From Caldilineaceae bacterium SB0661_bin_32 (GTDB lineage: Bacteria; Chloroflexota; Anaerolineae; Caldilineales; Caldilineaceae): DNA of 64,000 nucleotides. The notes beneath the pieces are model-generated. The model was not told where the DNA came from, did not search any database, and was given only the letters and a program-made list of their open reading frames with translations. The stretch spans positions 31,086-95,085 of the forward strand of contig VXMH01000023.1 of assembly GCA_009841235.1 (NCBI GenBank). The letters are read 5' to 3'. Shown here piece after piece: positions 43,587 through 52,095 of the stretch; the first letter of the stretch is position 1, and the number at the start of each line of letters is the position of its first letter. The translations under genes were made by a program, and so were the position numbers.

Positions 43587-44624
43587 ATGACGCAAGATCA
43601 TCCCGCCCCAGCACGCGCGCTGGGGGCCGAGTACGCTGAGAGACTCCGCAGAAGCTATCTCAATTTCCGATGGCCGCTGTTTTTGCTCGAACCGGATGAG
43701 CAGACGCGACCCTGCCTGGAAAACGGGTGGACGCCTATCGCGGCCGCGGCCCACGTGGCATATTGGGACAACTACCAGCTGCGGCGAATGCAGGCAGCGG
43801 TCGAACCTCACGGGAAAGAGCCGGGGCCAGTGTCTGTGGAGTCGAATGACGAAATGGCCGCAGGGGAAAATCGTAGCTGGGACACTGTATTGGCCGAAGC
43901 GGACGAGGCGCGGCAGGCGTTGATCACTTTCGCGCTTTCACTCACCGATGACCAGATCGAGGCGGAATACGTGGACCGGGGCGAACGCAGCCGAATTGTG
44001 AAGCGTCTGCTGGAGCACATGCCCAAACACGCGGCCGAGCATGCGGTCGACGTGCATCGCTACTGCTTCTCGACTGACCGCTGGAGCCGCGAACGGTTGT
44101 TCAGCTTTTACCGGCGCCATTGCAATAGTCTGTTGGACGCTATCACCGGCCTCACGGAGGAAAGTTGCGTTACCGTCCCCGTTAGCGGGAACTGGACCGT
44201 CCGCGACCTTCTCGCCCACATACTTGCCTGGGACGAGTATGTGGGCGAGCTCGTCAAGCGCTGGCCCGACATCTCCTCGCCTGACGCTCAGACTTCAGGC
44301 CAGGAGATCAGAAGGGAAGACGATCTTTCCCATTGGGCCAGTGGAGACGTTGATACGGTCAACGCCCGTCTGCATGAGGCCCGCGCCGAACTGTCGATGA
44401 TAGAGGTGCTGGACGGGCTGGCTACCTGCCACCGGCGAATTGTCAGCCGCTGCCGCAGGCTCAGTGATGAGGCGATGCGAACTGAGGTGGAGTACGACGC
44501 GGGCGAGAAGGGAAACGTCGTCAACCTGCTGGTTTCTACGTCAGCGCATACGGCAGACCACGCAGCGGAGATTTATGCGGCACGCGCAGATGGGCGGCTG
44601 GTCCCACTAAGGCTGCCGTCTTAG
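43587..44624 (+). CDS. tandem DinB-fold (maleylpyruvate-isomerase/DinB-like) protein
   Basis: 345-aa protein made of two four-helix-bundle DinB-like halves. Each half shows the His pattern of the superfamily: AAHVAYWD (about 53-60) and HMPKHAAEHAVDVHRY (about 143-158) in the first; LLAHILAWDEY (about 211-221) and SAHTADHAAEIYAARADG (about 318-335) in the second. Proteins of this superfamily are often metal-dependent thiol S-transferases or isomerases. AAGGAAAG precedes the ATG. It overlaps the convergent histidine phosphatase gene by 4 bp. An internal duplication is obvious; the activity is unknown. Confidence 0.75.
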   Translation: MTQDHPAPARALGAEYAERLRRSYLNFRWPLFLLEPDEQTRPCLENGWTPIAAAAHVAYWDNYQLRRMQAAVEPHGKEPGPVSVESNDEMAAGENRSWDTVLAEADEARQALITFALSLTDDQIEAEYVDRGERSRIVKRLLEHMPKHAAEHAVDVHRYCFSTDRWSRERLFSFYRRHCNSLLDAITGLTEESCVTVPVSGNWTVRDLLAHILAWDEYVGELVKRWPDISSPDAQTSGQEIRREDDLSHWASGDVDTVNARLHEARAELSMIEVLDGLATCHRRIVSRCRRLSDEAMRTEVEYDAGEKGNVVNLLVSTSAHTADHAAEIYAARADGRLVPLRLPS

Positions 44625-45265
44625 CCGGAGTGGGCGTAGCGCTTGCTGGACTCCTGGTTGCTGAGGTGGGAGGTCTCGGAGAGCTGTACAACTTCCCAGC
44701 CGGCGCCGTTGCGCTGCAAGGTGAAAATGCAGCACAACGGTACGGTAATGCGGTCTTTGAGGCCGGTCAGGCCGCGGACGATGCCGACGACCGGGGCGCC
44801 GTGGGTAACCATGAGCAGGTTCTTTTCAGGAAAGCGATCGGTCAGCGCGTGTGCTGCGGACGCGGCGCGCTCGTGGCCCTCCTCCGAACTCTCCGGATAG
44901 GGGAGCTCTTTGATCACAGTATAGTCTTCATCGATACGGGGAAAACGCCGCTTGCGTTCGGCCACCGGCAGGAGCGCCGGCGTGCTCTTGACGTTGGGCA
45001 GGATTTCGCCGATGCCCGGTTCCAGGCAGATCGACAGGTTGAGTGCATCGGCGATATGAGATGCGGTCTGGATTGTACGCAAAAAAGGTGACGCGAAGAC
45101 GCAGTGGACTTGCTCGCCCTGGAGGCTGAGGCCGACTTCTCTGGCCTGCGTTTCACCGTCCGCGGAGAGAGCAGGATCGAAGGGGCGTTGCGCGGTCCTG
45201 GACCAGCCGGGATTCTGAAAATCCTCCCGATTGCCGTGCCTGACGATCCATATCCTCTGACTCAC
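44621..45265 (-). CDS. histidine phosphatase family protein
   Basis: 214-aa phosphoglycerate-mutase-like phosphatase. The catalytic RHG is in IWIVRHGNRED at residue 8, a conserved Arg lies in FASPFLRTIQTASHIA (about 65), and the second His is in MVTHGAPVVGIV (about 158). Substrates range from sugar phosphates to proteins; none can be picked. The start is a GTG at 45265 with GAGGAG upstream. It is convergent with, and overlaps by 4 bp, the DinB-fold gene. Confidence 0.88.
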   Translation of the reverse strand: MSQRIWIVRHGNREDFQNPGWSRTAQRPFDPALSADGETQAREVGLSLQGEQVHCVFASPFLRTIQTASHIADALNLSICLEPGIGEILPNVKSTPALLPVAERKRRFPRIDEDYTVIKELPYPESSEEGHERAASAAHALTDRFPEKNLLMVTHGAPVVGIVRGLTGLKDRITVPLCCIFTLQRNGAGWEVVQLSETSHLSNQESSKRYAHSG

Positions 45266-45616
45266 TGGTCGGCTCCTCGTTTGACCTTGATTCCGCTGCT
45301 GCCATGATCTTTGTCCGGCGCTCCAGACGAGGCTGAAGCGCTACAGTTCACGGGCTACAGTTCACGGCTGGAAGCGCCATTGCGGCGCGGCCGGTGTAGT
45401 GTATCACAGCGGCTTCTCCGGAGACGAAAACCATGGCGGCAGGTCAGCCGGCGCCAGACGGAAACGGAGGGGGCCGCAAGGCGTTCATACCGGCTGACAG
45501 GCCCGGCAGCGTTTGTTATACTGCCGATGCAGCGGGGACACGAAGCGAGAGTTGGACGCCGCCTTCTCCGGGACCCGCTCGAATGGACGCTTTCCTGAAG
45601 GCGCTTTTGGACTACG
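45266..45616. other. intergenic region with a 14-bp tandem duplication
   Basis: A divergent 351-bp gap. The 14-mer GCTACAGTTCACGG is duplicated exactly head to tail (45340-45353, 45354-45367). Overlapping frames of about 90 codons exist on both strands but have neither ribosome-binding sites nor family resemblance. No clear promoter for either flanking gene could be assigned. Confidence 0.45.
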
Positions 45617-46051
45617 ATGGCATACACGTTCACTGACCACTACCGTGCAGCGCGGCTGTGTCTGCGGGTTGACGCTGTCCTGATCGGTCTGGGGTTGGGA
45701 CTGTTGCTGCTGGCATATCCACGCGACCTCTTCGCGGAAGCCGGGATCACGCTCGGATCCGCGTGGACGGCTCGCGTTGGGGGAGGCGCGCTGATTGGAT
45801 TGGGGATTGGACTGCTGGCGGCCTCGACGGAGCCGGACCTGCACCCGGCCTGGTTGCTGGCCGCCATTGCCGGCAACGGCGCGATATCGATCAGTCTGCT
45901 GATCGCCTACTTCGAAGGTGAGATGGCGGCGCTGCATCCGATCGGCGCCGGCGTGCTGGTGACTGTTTTCGTGGTTTGTATTCTCACCGTCGCGTTGTCG
46001 GCCCCACACGTTAGAAGAAGGGCAAACCAGCAGCAGGGCGCGCCCAGATAG
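45617..46051 (+). CDS. small four-helix membrane protein, hypothetical
   Basis: 144-aa protein with four predicted TM helices (about residues 17-34, 50-67, 78-97 and 107-127) separated by short polar loops, and a basic C-terminal tail (RRRANQQQ) likely in the cytoplasm. The Gly-rich GGGALIGLGIGLLAA helix suggests tight helix packing. I do not recognise a family beyond generic small integral membrane proteins. The ribosome-binding site is weak (GAAGG, distant). It stands alone between two intergenic gaps. Confidence 0.6.
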   Translation: MAYTFTDHYRAARLCLRVDAVLIGLGLGLLLLAYPRDLFAEAGITLGSAWTARVGGGALIGLGIGLLAASTEPDLHPAWLLAAIAGNGAISISLLIAYFEGEMAALHPIGAGVLVTVFVVCILTVALSAPHVRRRANQQQGAPR

Positions 46052-46122
46052 AAGAGTTGCTTCATACTACTGCTACTCGATTTTTCCTTTCGTCCCATGT
46101 CAATCGCATTCAGGCCCGCGCA

Positions 46123-46149
46123 GGGCGCCCCGTGTGGGCGCCCCTATTC
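46123..46149. repeat. short extragenic palindrome (copy 3)
   Basis: Arms GGGCGCCC and GGGCGCCC (8 bp, self-complementary) around a CGTGT loop, followed by CTATTCG. Architecture and tail start match the copies at 27345 and 30265, though the loop differs. Confidence 0.6.
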
Positions 46150-46404
46150 GATTGGGCCGACGTCAGGGAATCCAGACCAAATCGCGTGCGATTACTCTGT
46201 TTTTTTCCGACTTGTGCATCCCAGATTTTGGAGTGGGAACAAAGGAGAGGAGTGAGGGGAGAGGGGAGAGGAGTGAGGGCTGGTGTTTCCTCTGCCGGAG
46301 GTCGGATCGCGGGCTGGCCGCGGTCCTGTCGTTACCTCCTGTTGTTACCTGAGGTATACAAAAATTTGCCCCAATATTGGGATGCACGCCAGGCGACTGA
46401 ATTC

Positions 46405-46433
46405 TTGGAACTCGCCGAAATCTGTGTTAGGAT
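46405..46433 (+). promoter_or_regulatory. candidate promoter for the phosphoribosyltransferase / prfA / prmC genes
   Basis: -35 TTGGAA (46405-46410), 17-bp spacer, -10 TAGGAT (46428-46433), each matching four of six consensus bases. It predicts a leader of about 100 nt before the ATG at 46542. Confidence 0.4.
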
Positions 46434-46541
46434 GTACCGCCTCGTTCGCTTTTGGCAGGCCCGTTCAGTACAGCATTGCAAGGGCTGGATCGCGCGCCGC
46501 AGACTCAGACTCGGGAACTCCCGCCCGGAGGAGCCAGTTCT

Positions 46542-47093
46542 ATGAGTTACGATGGACGAACTTATCGAGTTACGGTCGGAAAGTGCGAACGCGACCTGCC
46601 CATCTTTGAAGTCGCGCCCGGCGTCAAGATTGCCATCTTCAACATGCTGGGCGATACCGAAGTCGTCGAGACCGCCGCCCAGATGTTGTCTCGGGATGTG
46701 CCGGAGACGGCTGACGTAGTTCTGGCGCCGGAAGTAAAGGCCGTTCCGCTCGGCCATGCACTGTCGGTGGCGACCGGACTTCCACTTGTCGTCGTGCGCA
46801 AATTGCGCAAGCCGTACATGGTCGACTGCCTGGAGACGGAAGTGGTGAGCATTACGACGGGGGAGCCGCAGACGCTGTACATAGACGGGAAAGACCTGGC
46901 GCTGATCAAAGGAAAGCAGGCGCTCCTGGTGGACGACGTCGTCAGTACCGGAAGTACGCTGAACGGACTGCGCTCTCTGGTAAAGAACGGAGGAGGCCAG
47001 GTTGCCGGCGAGATGGCAGTCTTTACCGAGGGAGATCCCGGTTCCTGGAAGCAGATTACGGCCCTGGGAAACCTGCCAATTTTCACTGACTGA
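46542..47093 (+). CDS. phosphoribosyltransferase family protein (adenine phosphoribosyltransferase-like)
   Basis: 183-aa type I PRTase. The PRPP-binding motif is [17 protein letters not shown] near residue 128; the hood region and [24 protein letters not shown] segment (about 62-80) fit adenine or purine-type PRTases. The frame is open to 46452, but GGAGGAG sits directly before the ATG at 46542, giving a normal length. It could salvage adenine or act as a PRPP-sensing regulator. It leads a plus-strand run with prfA, prmC and the HAD phosphatase. Confidence 0.85.
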   Translation: MSYDGRTYRVTVGKCERDLPIFEVAPGVKIAIFNMLGDTEVVETAAQMLSRDVPETADVVLAPEVKAVPLGHALSVATGLPLVVVRKLRKPYMVDCLETEVVSITTGEPQTLYIDGKDLALIKGKQALLVDDVVSTGSTLNGLRSLVKNGGGQVAGEMAVFTEGDPGSWKQITALGNLPIFTD

Positions 47094-47135
47094 ACCCGGA
47101 CGGTCGGACGCTGGAATCGGACCTGACGCAGAATC

Positions 47136-48218
47136 ATGATCCTGACTGAGCAGCTGTCGAGAGTTGAAGAGCGATACGAGGAGCTGGACCGCTTGATGGC
47201 CGATCCCGACGTGGTGGCCGACTACGCGCGCGTATTGGAGCTGGCGCAGGAACGCAGCGGTCTGGAAGAGCTGGTCAGCGCATTTCGCCGTTACCAGGAC
47301 CTGCAAGGGCAGCTGTCGGACAGCAGGGAGTTGCTGGCGGAAAGCGACGATCCGGAGCTTGCCGAGCTGGCCGAGCTGGAGATTGCAGAGCTTGCGGACC
47401 AGGTTGCGGAGCTTGAGGACGAACTGCGGCGCATGCTTCTGCCGAAAGACACGAATGACGAAAAGAACGTGATCGTCGAAATTCGGGCCGGCGCCGGCGG
47501 GGATGAGGCCGGGATTTTCGCGGCAGATCTCCTGCGCATGTACACGCGCTGGGCGGACGATCACAAGTTCAAGACTGAGCTAATGAGCGTTAGCGAGACC
47601 GGCGTAGGCGGAATCAAGGAGGCGATCCTTGAGGTTCGGGGCAAGGGCGCTTACAGCCGAATGAAGTACGAGTCGGGCGTCCACCGGGTGCAGCGTGTGC
47701 CGACCACTGAGAGCCAGGGGAGGATCCATACCAGTACGGCCACAGTCGCCGTATTGCCCGAGGCCGAAGACGTGGAAATTGAAATCGCGCCGAACGAGAT
47801 GAAGGTTGACGTGTTTCGCAGCAGCGGCCCCGGCGGGCAAAGTGTCAATACGACTGATTCAGCCGTGCGGCTTACCCATCTTCCGACCGGCATTGTGATC
47901 AGCTGTCAGGACGAAAAGAGCCAGCTTCAGAACCGGCTGAAGGCGGTTCGCATTCTGAAGACCAAGCTCTACGACGTCGAGATGCAGAAGCAGCTGGAGG
48001 ATATGGGGGCGGCCAGGCGCAGCCAGGTCGGCTCGGGCGACCGCAGCGAGAAGATTCGCACATACAACTTTCCACAAGGCCGTGTTACCGATCACAGGAT
48101 CAACAAGACGCTCTTTCAGTTGGAACAGGTGTTGAACGGCGAACTTGACGAATTTATCGAGGATCTGGCGGCGTTTGAACAGGCGCAGCAGTTGCAAGCC
48201 ATGGGCGAAGAAGAATAA
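47136..48218 (+). CDS. prfA: peptide chain release factor 1
   Basis: 360-aa RF1 that recognises UAA and UAG. The catalytic GGQ loop is in [18 protein letters not shown] (about residues 229-246). The stop-codon-reading tripeptide region reads [14 protein letters not shown], a PxT form typical of RF1 rather than the SPF of RF2. A coiled-coil N-terminus precedes the core. Its substrate for methylation, Gln in GGQ, is modified by PrmC, whose gene follows 3 bp downstream, the classic prfA-prmC pair. Confidence 0.97.
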   Translation: MILTEQLSRVEERYEELDRLMADPDVVADYARVLELAQERSGLEELVSAFRRYQDLQGQLSDSRELLAESDDPELAELAELEIAELADQVAELEDELRRMLLPKDTNDEKNVIVEIRAGAGGDEAGIFAADLLRMYTRWADDHKFKTELMSVSETGVGGIKEAILEVRGKGAYSRMKYESGVHRVQRVPTTESQGRIHTSTATVAVLPEAEDVEIEIAPNEMKVDVFRSSGPGGQSVNTTDSAVRLTHLPTGIVISCQDEKSQLQNRLKAVRILKTKLYDVEMQKQLEDMGAARRSQVGSGDRSEKIRTYNFPQGRVTDHRINKTLFQLEQVLNGELDEFIEDLAAFEQAQQLQAMGEEE

Positions 48219-48221
48219 CGC

Positions 48222-49268
48222 ATGTATGAACGCAAAGAGCGTCCCCCGGAAAGGGACAGATTCGCACCCTACCTGGCCTCAGATCGTGCGGAGGGCCTGT
48301 ACAACGCCAGCTTGCGTCGGGACGACGGCGAGGGTCGCCAGGTCGGAGCAGGGGGCGGCCCAAATCTTGAAGACAATCAGGACGAGGACCCTTTCAACTG
48401 GACTCTGACCACGGGAACCACGGTTGGGCGCGCCTTGATCTCGGCTGCGCAGCGCCTAGGTGAAACGAGCGGCGAGACGGCGCGACTGGACTCGCAGGTG
48501 CTGCTGGCCCATGTTCTGAAACAGAATCGCAGCTGGCTGTTCGCCCACCACGAGCATGAACTCAGCGATGGGGACTGCCGCCGCTACGCAGATCTTATTA
48601 CACGGCGCCGGCGGCGGGAACCTGTGGCGTATCTGTTGGGTCGCAAGGCGTTTTACGGGCTGGAATTCGGCGTGGACCAGCGAGTCCTGATTCCGCGACC
48701 GGAAACGGAGCTCCTGGTCGATCTTGTGTTGGCGCAGATCAGCGACAGGGCGGGCCGGCCGGTGGTTGTGGCCGACGTCGGCACGGGCAGCGGGGCGATT
48801 GCGATCACCGTCGCGATGCATGCGCCGGAGGCGAAGGTCTACGGAATCGACATCAGTCGCGATGCGCTTGACGTGGCGGAGGAAAACAGGAGGCGGCTCA
48901 CGCCGGATGGTGGACCCGAGTTTCTGGAAGGCGATCTTTTGAGCCCGCTGCCGGAACCGGCAGATGTAATCGTGGCAAATCTTCCCTATATTGCCGACGA
49001 GGAGTATTCCGGCCTGCAGTCGGACGTGCGAGACTACGAGCCGCGTCTGGCCTTGAAGGCTGGCGCCGAGGGGCTGGACCTGATAGAGCGGCTGTTGGCG
49101 CAGCTGCCTGACCGGGTGCAAACTCGCGGCGCGGTGCTGTTGGAGATCTCCCCCAGGCAAGGAGAAGTTGTACAGAGAATGGCGCAAGAGCTCCGCCCCA
49201 AGCCTTCCTACGTTGGGCTTCGCCGGGATTACAGCGGGCAGGTGAGGATGGTAACGCTGGAGTACTGA
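48222..49268 (+). CDS. prmC: release factor glutamine methyltransferase PrmC
   Basis: 348-aa SAM-dependent methyltransferase that methylates the GGQ glutamine of release factors. The N-terminal helical substrate domain (about 65-150) is followed by the SAM-binding VADVGTGSGAIAITVA and the catalytic motif VANLPYIADEEY; note NLPY instead of the common NPPY, a variant known in the family. Compared with typical PrmC (about 280 aa) it has some 60 extra residues at the N-terminus, rich in charged and Gly residues, which may mean the true start is later; no alternative start has a good ribosome-binding site. Confidence 0.9.
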   Translation: MYERKERPPERDRFAPYLASDRAEGLYNASLRRDDGEGRQVGAGGGPNLEDNQDEDPFNWTLTTGTTVGRALISAAQRLGETSGETARLDSQVLLAHVLKQNRSWLFAHHEHELSDGDCRRYADLITRRRRREPVAYLLGRKAFYGLEFGVDQRVLIPRPETELLVDLVLAQISDRAGRPVVVADVGTGSGAIAITVAMHAPEAKVYGIDISRDALDVAEENRRRLTPDGGPEFLEGDLLSPLPEPADVIVANLPYIADEEYSGLQSDVRDYEPRLALKAGAEGLDLIERLLAQLPDRVQTRGAVLLEISPRQGEVVQRMAQELRPKPSYVGLRRDYSGQVRMVTLEY

Positions 49269-49304
49269 TCTCGCCGACCCCCATTCAAGGCTGAAAAACC
49301 AGAG

Positions 49305-50168
49305 ATGAAGAGCGGAATCGATTTGGTCGTCCTCGATATGGACGGCACGATCTATGGCAGACAGTTCGCGGGCGGTATTTCCGCGAGGGTGCGGCGTGCG
49401 ATTGCGGCTGTGCAGGAGGCAGGGACGCCTGTCACCATTGCAACGGGGCGAATCTTTGACTTTGTGCGTGCGGTGGCGCCGGAGCTGGGCATAACGCTTC
49501 CGGTGATCACTGCGCAGGGCGCGGTGATCGGCGATCCGGTCAGCGGAGAGGTGCTGTACGAGTCGCTGATTCGGGAGGATGACGCCCGCAACGCGGCAGC
49601 CTGGGCTGACGGCGAGGAGCGTACGACGGTCTTTTATCTGAACAGCTCCGGTGGGCGTACGCGGCTGGTACAGAGCGCCCCTGGCGGGGGAAACGGCAGC
49701 AGCGGCTGGGAGGGCTGGGACAGCTCTACCTATAATCACTGGTTCGGCAGCCCCAGAGAGATGCACGTCAAGCTCTTCGACGTACTGTCCGTGCCGGGCG
49801 TCCGTCCCCTGAAATTCATCACCGTGAACGATCCCGCGCTGGAACCGGATCAGACTGCTGCGCTTCAGAGGCGGTTCGGAGACGGCGTCCACATGAGCCG
49901 CTCGCACCAGTACCTTGTGGAGGGAACGGCTCCGACGGCCAACAAGGGGCACGGTCTTTTGAGGTTGACAGAGCGGCTCGGAGTCGACCCAAAACGGGTC
50001 CTGGCCATCGGCGACAACGAAAATGACATTCCAATGCTGCGGGAAGCCGGTCTGGCCGTCTGTATGGGCCAGGCGACCGCGGTCGTCCGGGCGGAGGCTG
50101 ATTGGATCGCGCCGACGCTGGATGAGGATGGCGCCGCGGTGGCATTGGAACGCTTCGTCCTCTCCTAG
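49305..50168 (+). CDS. HAD-superfamily phosphatase (Cof-type, class IIB)
   Basis: 287-aa haloacid-dehalogenase-type phosphatase. Motif I is LVVLDMDGTIYG near residue 10 with the nucleophile Asp, motif II is in VTIATGRIFD near 43, and motifs III/IV are in NKGHGLLRL (Lys near 207) and AIGDNENDIPML (about 224). The class IIB cap lies between motifs II and III. Members dephosphorylate sugar phosphates, FMN or pyridoxal phosphate. The gene is 36 bp after prmC and probably shares its transcript. Confidence 0.9.
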   Translation: MKSGIDLVVLDMDGTIYGRQFAGGISARVRRAIAAVQEAGTPVTIATGRIFDFVRAVAPELGITLPVITAQGAVIGDPVSGEVLYESLIREDDARNAAAWADGEERTTVFYLNSSGGRTRLVQSAPGGGNGSSGWEGWDSSTYNHWFGSPREMHVKLFDVLSVPGVRPLKFITVNDPALEPDQTAALQRRFGDGVHMSRSHQYLVEGTAPTANKGHGLLRLTERLGVDPKRVLAIGDNENDIPMLREAGLAVCMGQATAVVRAEADWIAPTLDEDGAAVALERFVLS

Positions 50169-50536
50169 TGGAGAGCCACCGGATACCCCTTCCGGCGTCA
50201 AGTCCATTCAACGCTTGTTCTGCGCGCGAATCCTTGCCTTTTGATTTGGGATTTCGCGGCGTTTGCTGCTATACTCTTGGCGAATTTGGATCAAGATAGC
50301 AGACCTAGTGAATTCCCCCCTCGCGAGTATACCTGCTGCCATCGAGCAAGTTGGGCGGAACCCTTCGCCCAAGAAATCTTTTTCCGATACGAGCAGCGTA
50401 CCTGTGCTCGACCAGTCCACGTGAAAAACCCAGCGGCCTGCGGGCGATTTTCAGTGCCTGCATGCAGCCGCCGCGGTTGGATTTGTCATTAGCCGTTGAC
50501 ACCGTTCATTCAAAACGCATAAGGAGAAAGCTCACC
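50169..50536. other. leader region of the sugar ABC transporter operon
   Basis: 368 bp without a supported gene. It contains an extended -10 promoter candidate at 50267-50275, which would give a leader of about 255 nt before the binding-protein gene. I looked for riboswitch-like folds and saw no clear match. Confidence 0.45.
50267..50275 (+). promoter_or_regulatory. extended -10 promoter candidate of the sugar ABC operon
   Basis: TGCTATACT: an extended -10 (TG, one base, TATACT) with no good -35 at the usual distance (TGGGAT at 50247). Extended -10 promoters can work without a -35. Transcription would begin near 50282. Confidence 0.42.
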
Positions 50537-51952
50537 ATGCAAGAGAAGCAAAGTGTAAACCGGCGCCAGTTCCTGCGGATGAGTTCTGCTGTGGGCGCGA
50601 CCGCATTTCTGGCGGCCTGTGCGGCGCCGGCAGCGCCAGCGGCCGACAGTTCCGGCGACGGCGAGGCGATGGCTGAAATGATATCGCTGCGCTACCAGTC
50701 GCGAGAACCGGAGCGGGCGGCAGGCATTGCCGAGCTCTGGAAGGAGTTCTATCCACAGTTCCAGGAAGCCAACCCCAACATAGAAGTTGAGTTCCTGCCG
50801 GACCCTGGCGGCGCCAACCGGCGTGAAGGCGCTCTGAGCGCGATGGTCGCCGGCAATGCGCCCGATCTTACAGAGTGGTGCTGCTCCAGTTCCACCTTCT
50901 TCATGCAGAAGGGCGAGACGCTGAGTTTGCAGCCCTACATTGACCGGGATGCTGAGGAAGTAAACCTGGCCGACTACTATGAGGCTCAGTTCGATCCCTG
51001 GACGTTGGATGGCGACATTCACCTGATGCCCCGCTTCACAGGTACGCAGGTCATCTATTTCAACAAGGACATGTTCGACGCCAAGGGCATTGAGTACCCG
51101 CCGCAGGAGTGGGGCGCCTGGAATTGGGAGGATTACACGAACCTCTTACGCCAGTTTGCCGATGCCGACGCCCAGCCACAGCTCTGGGGAACTTCCAACT
51201 ATGGTCTGAACGCCAACTGGCTGTCGCAGTACTGGATTCGCGGCTTTGGCGCCAACATGGTCAACCCCGAAGACAATACGCATTGCGCGCTGGACAGTCC
51301 CGAGGCGTACGATGCTTTGGAATGGATGCGCAGCATCGTGCACGATGAACCTCTATTTGCCTACGGCGCTGACATTGGGATGGGCGTGGTCGAGCTCTTC
51401 CTGGGGCAGCGCATCGCGCTGATGGAGATCGGCCCCTGGAATCTGGGCGTGCAGGCGGACGGCGCGACCTTCCGCTGGGACGTTGCCCCAATGCCAGACG
51501 GTCCAGCCGGCCCCACGACGCATCAGTCGGTGGATGGCACAATGGTCTGGAAGGGCACAGCCCACCCGGACGAGTCCTGGGAGCTGATGAAGTGGCTGAC
51601 AAGCCCTCTGTACGGCCGCCTGTATATCACATGGGCACAGAAGCAGCCTTCACGTAAGAGTTTGCTGCCCGAATATGCGGATATTATGCGCGCCGCCAAT
51701 GAGAAGTTCGAAGAGATCAACCTGGATGTGTTCACCAGTTCGGTTGGCCAGGACATTGGCGGTCCTGAAGAGATGTTCGCCGAGGACCTGGTCTGCAAGA
51801 ATCAGATTCTGAAGCCGGCTTTCGACCTTGTGATGTTGCTCGGAGAACAGCCGGTTGACCTCATCGTTTCTCACGCGGACGTGGCAACCCGTTTCAATCG
51901 CGGCGAGATCAACATCGAAGATCTGGGCGCAGAGCTGGATAAGCTCAGCTAG
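50537..51952 (+). CDS. ABC transporter sugar-binding lipoprotein (family 1)
   Basis: 471-aa extracellular solute-binding protein of the MalE/UgpB class. The N-terminus carries a twin-arginine-like RRQFLR and a lipobox LAAC (cysteine near residue 28), so it is probably a Tat-exported lipoprotein. An Ala/Pro linker follows, then the SBP_bac_1 fold (YQSREPERAAGIAELWKEF; IYFNKDMFDAKGI). AAGGAG precedes the ATG at 50537; the frame extends upstream but that portion is not family-like. It is followed by a strong hairpin and then two permease genes. Confidence 0.92.
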   Translation: MQEKQSVNRRQFLRMSSAVGATAFLAACAAPAAPAADSSGDGEAMAEMISLRYQSREPERAAGIAELWKEFYPQFQEANPNIEVEFLPDPGGANRREGALSAMVAGNAPDLTEWCCSSSTFFMQKGETLSLQPYIDRDAEEVNLADYYEAQFDPWTLDGDIHLMPRFTGTQVIYFNKDMFDAKGIEYPPQEWGAWNWEDYTNLLRQFADADAQPQLWGTSNYGLNANWLSQYWIRGFGANMVNPEDNTHCALDSPEAYDALEWMRSIVHDEPLFAYGADIGMGVVELFLGQRIALMEIGPWNLGVQADGATFRWDVAPMPDGPAGPTTHQSVDGTMVWKGTAHPDESWELMKWLTSPLYGRLYITWAQKQPSRKSLLPEYADIMRAANEKFEEINLDVFTSSVGQDIGGPEEMFAEDLVCKNQILKPAFDLVMLLGEQPVDLIVSHADVATRFNRGEINIEDLGAELDKLS

Positions 51953-51967
51953 TTCGTCGAACTGAAG

Positions 51968-51998
51968 GGCGTGGGAGGCGATCCTCCCACGCCTTTGT
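51968..51998 (+). terminator. hairpin after the binding-protein gene (partial terminator / mRNA stabiliser)
   Basis: An 11-bp perfect stem (GGCGTGGGAGG with CCTCCCACGCC) and CGAT loop, then TTTGT. It starts 15 bp after the stop codon, within the operon. The short U-run makes it a leaky terminator or a 3' stabiliser, which would raise the binding-protein level over the permeases. Confidence 0.6.
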
Positions 51999-52095
51999 CG
52001 ATCCGAAGACGGTGTACCGCGAGTCTCAGAGATTGCGGCCGGCGGCAAGGCATGTTTCAGGCCGCAGGCAACGTGTACGCTAAGCGGGGATTCAG

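Larger units (their letters stand above)
46052..46541. other. 490-bp intergenic region with palindrome, purine-rich repeat and promoter
   Basis: No gene is supported. It contains the third extragenic palindrome (46123-46149), a purine-rich stretch in which GGAGAGGAGTGAGGG occurs twice 21 bp apart (46244-46258 and 46265-46279), and a promoter candidate (46405-46433) for the downstream phosphoribosyltransferase gene. Confidence 0.5.

Noticed and set aside
45311..45633. Overlapping frames of about 90 codons on both strands in the gap near 45.4 kb
   Set aside because: Neither has a ribosome-binding site or a plausible protein composition.
46332..47564. 410-codon open frame on the minus strand
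   Set aside because: Antisense to the phosphoribosyltransferase and prfA genes; residue composition is that of a shadow frame.
48456..50207. 583-codon open frame on the minus strand
   Set aside because: Antisense to prmC and the HAD phosphatase, both with full sets of motifs; no family resemblance in the antisense frame.
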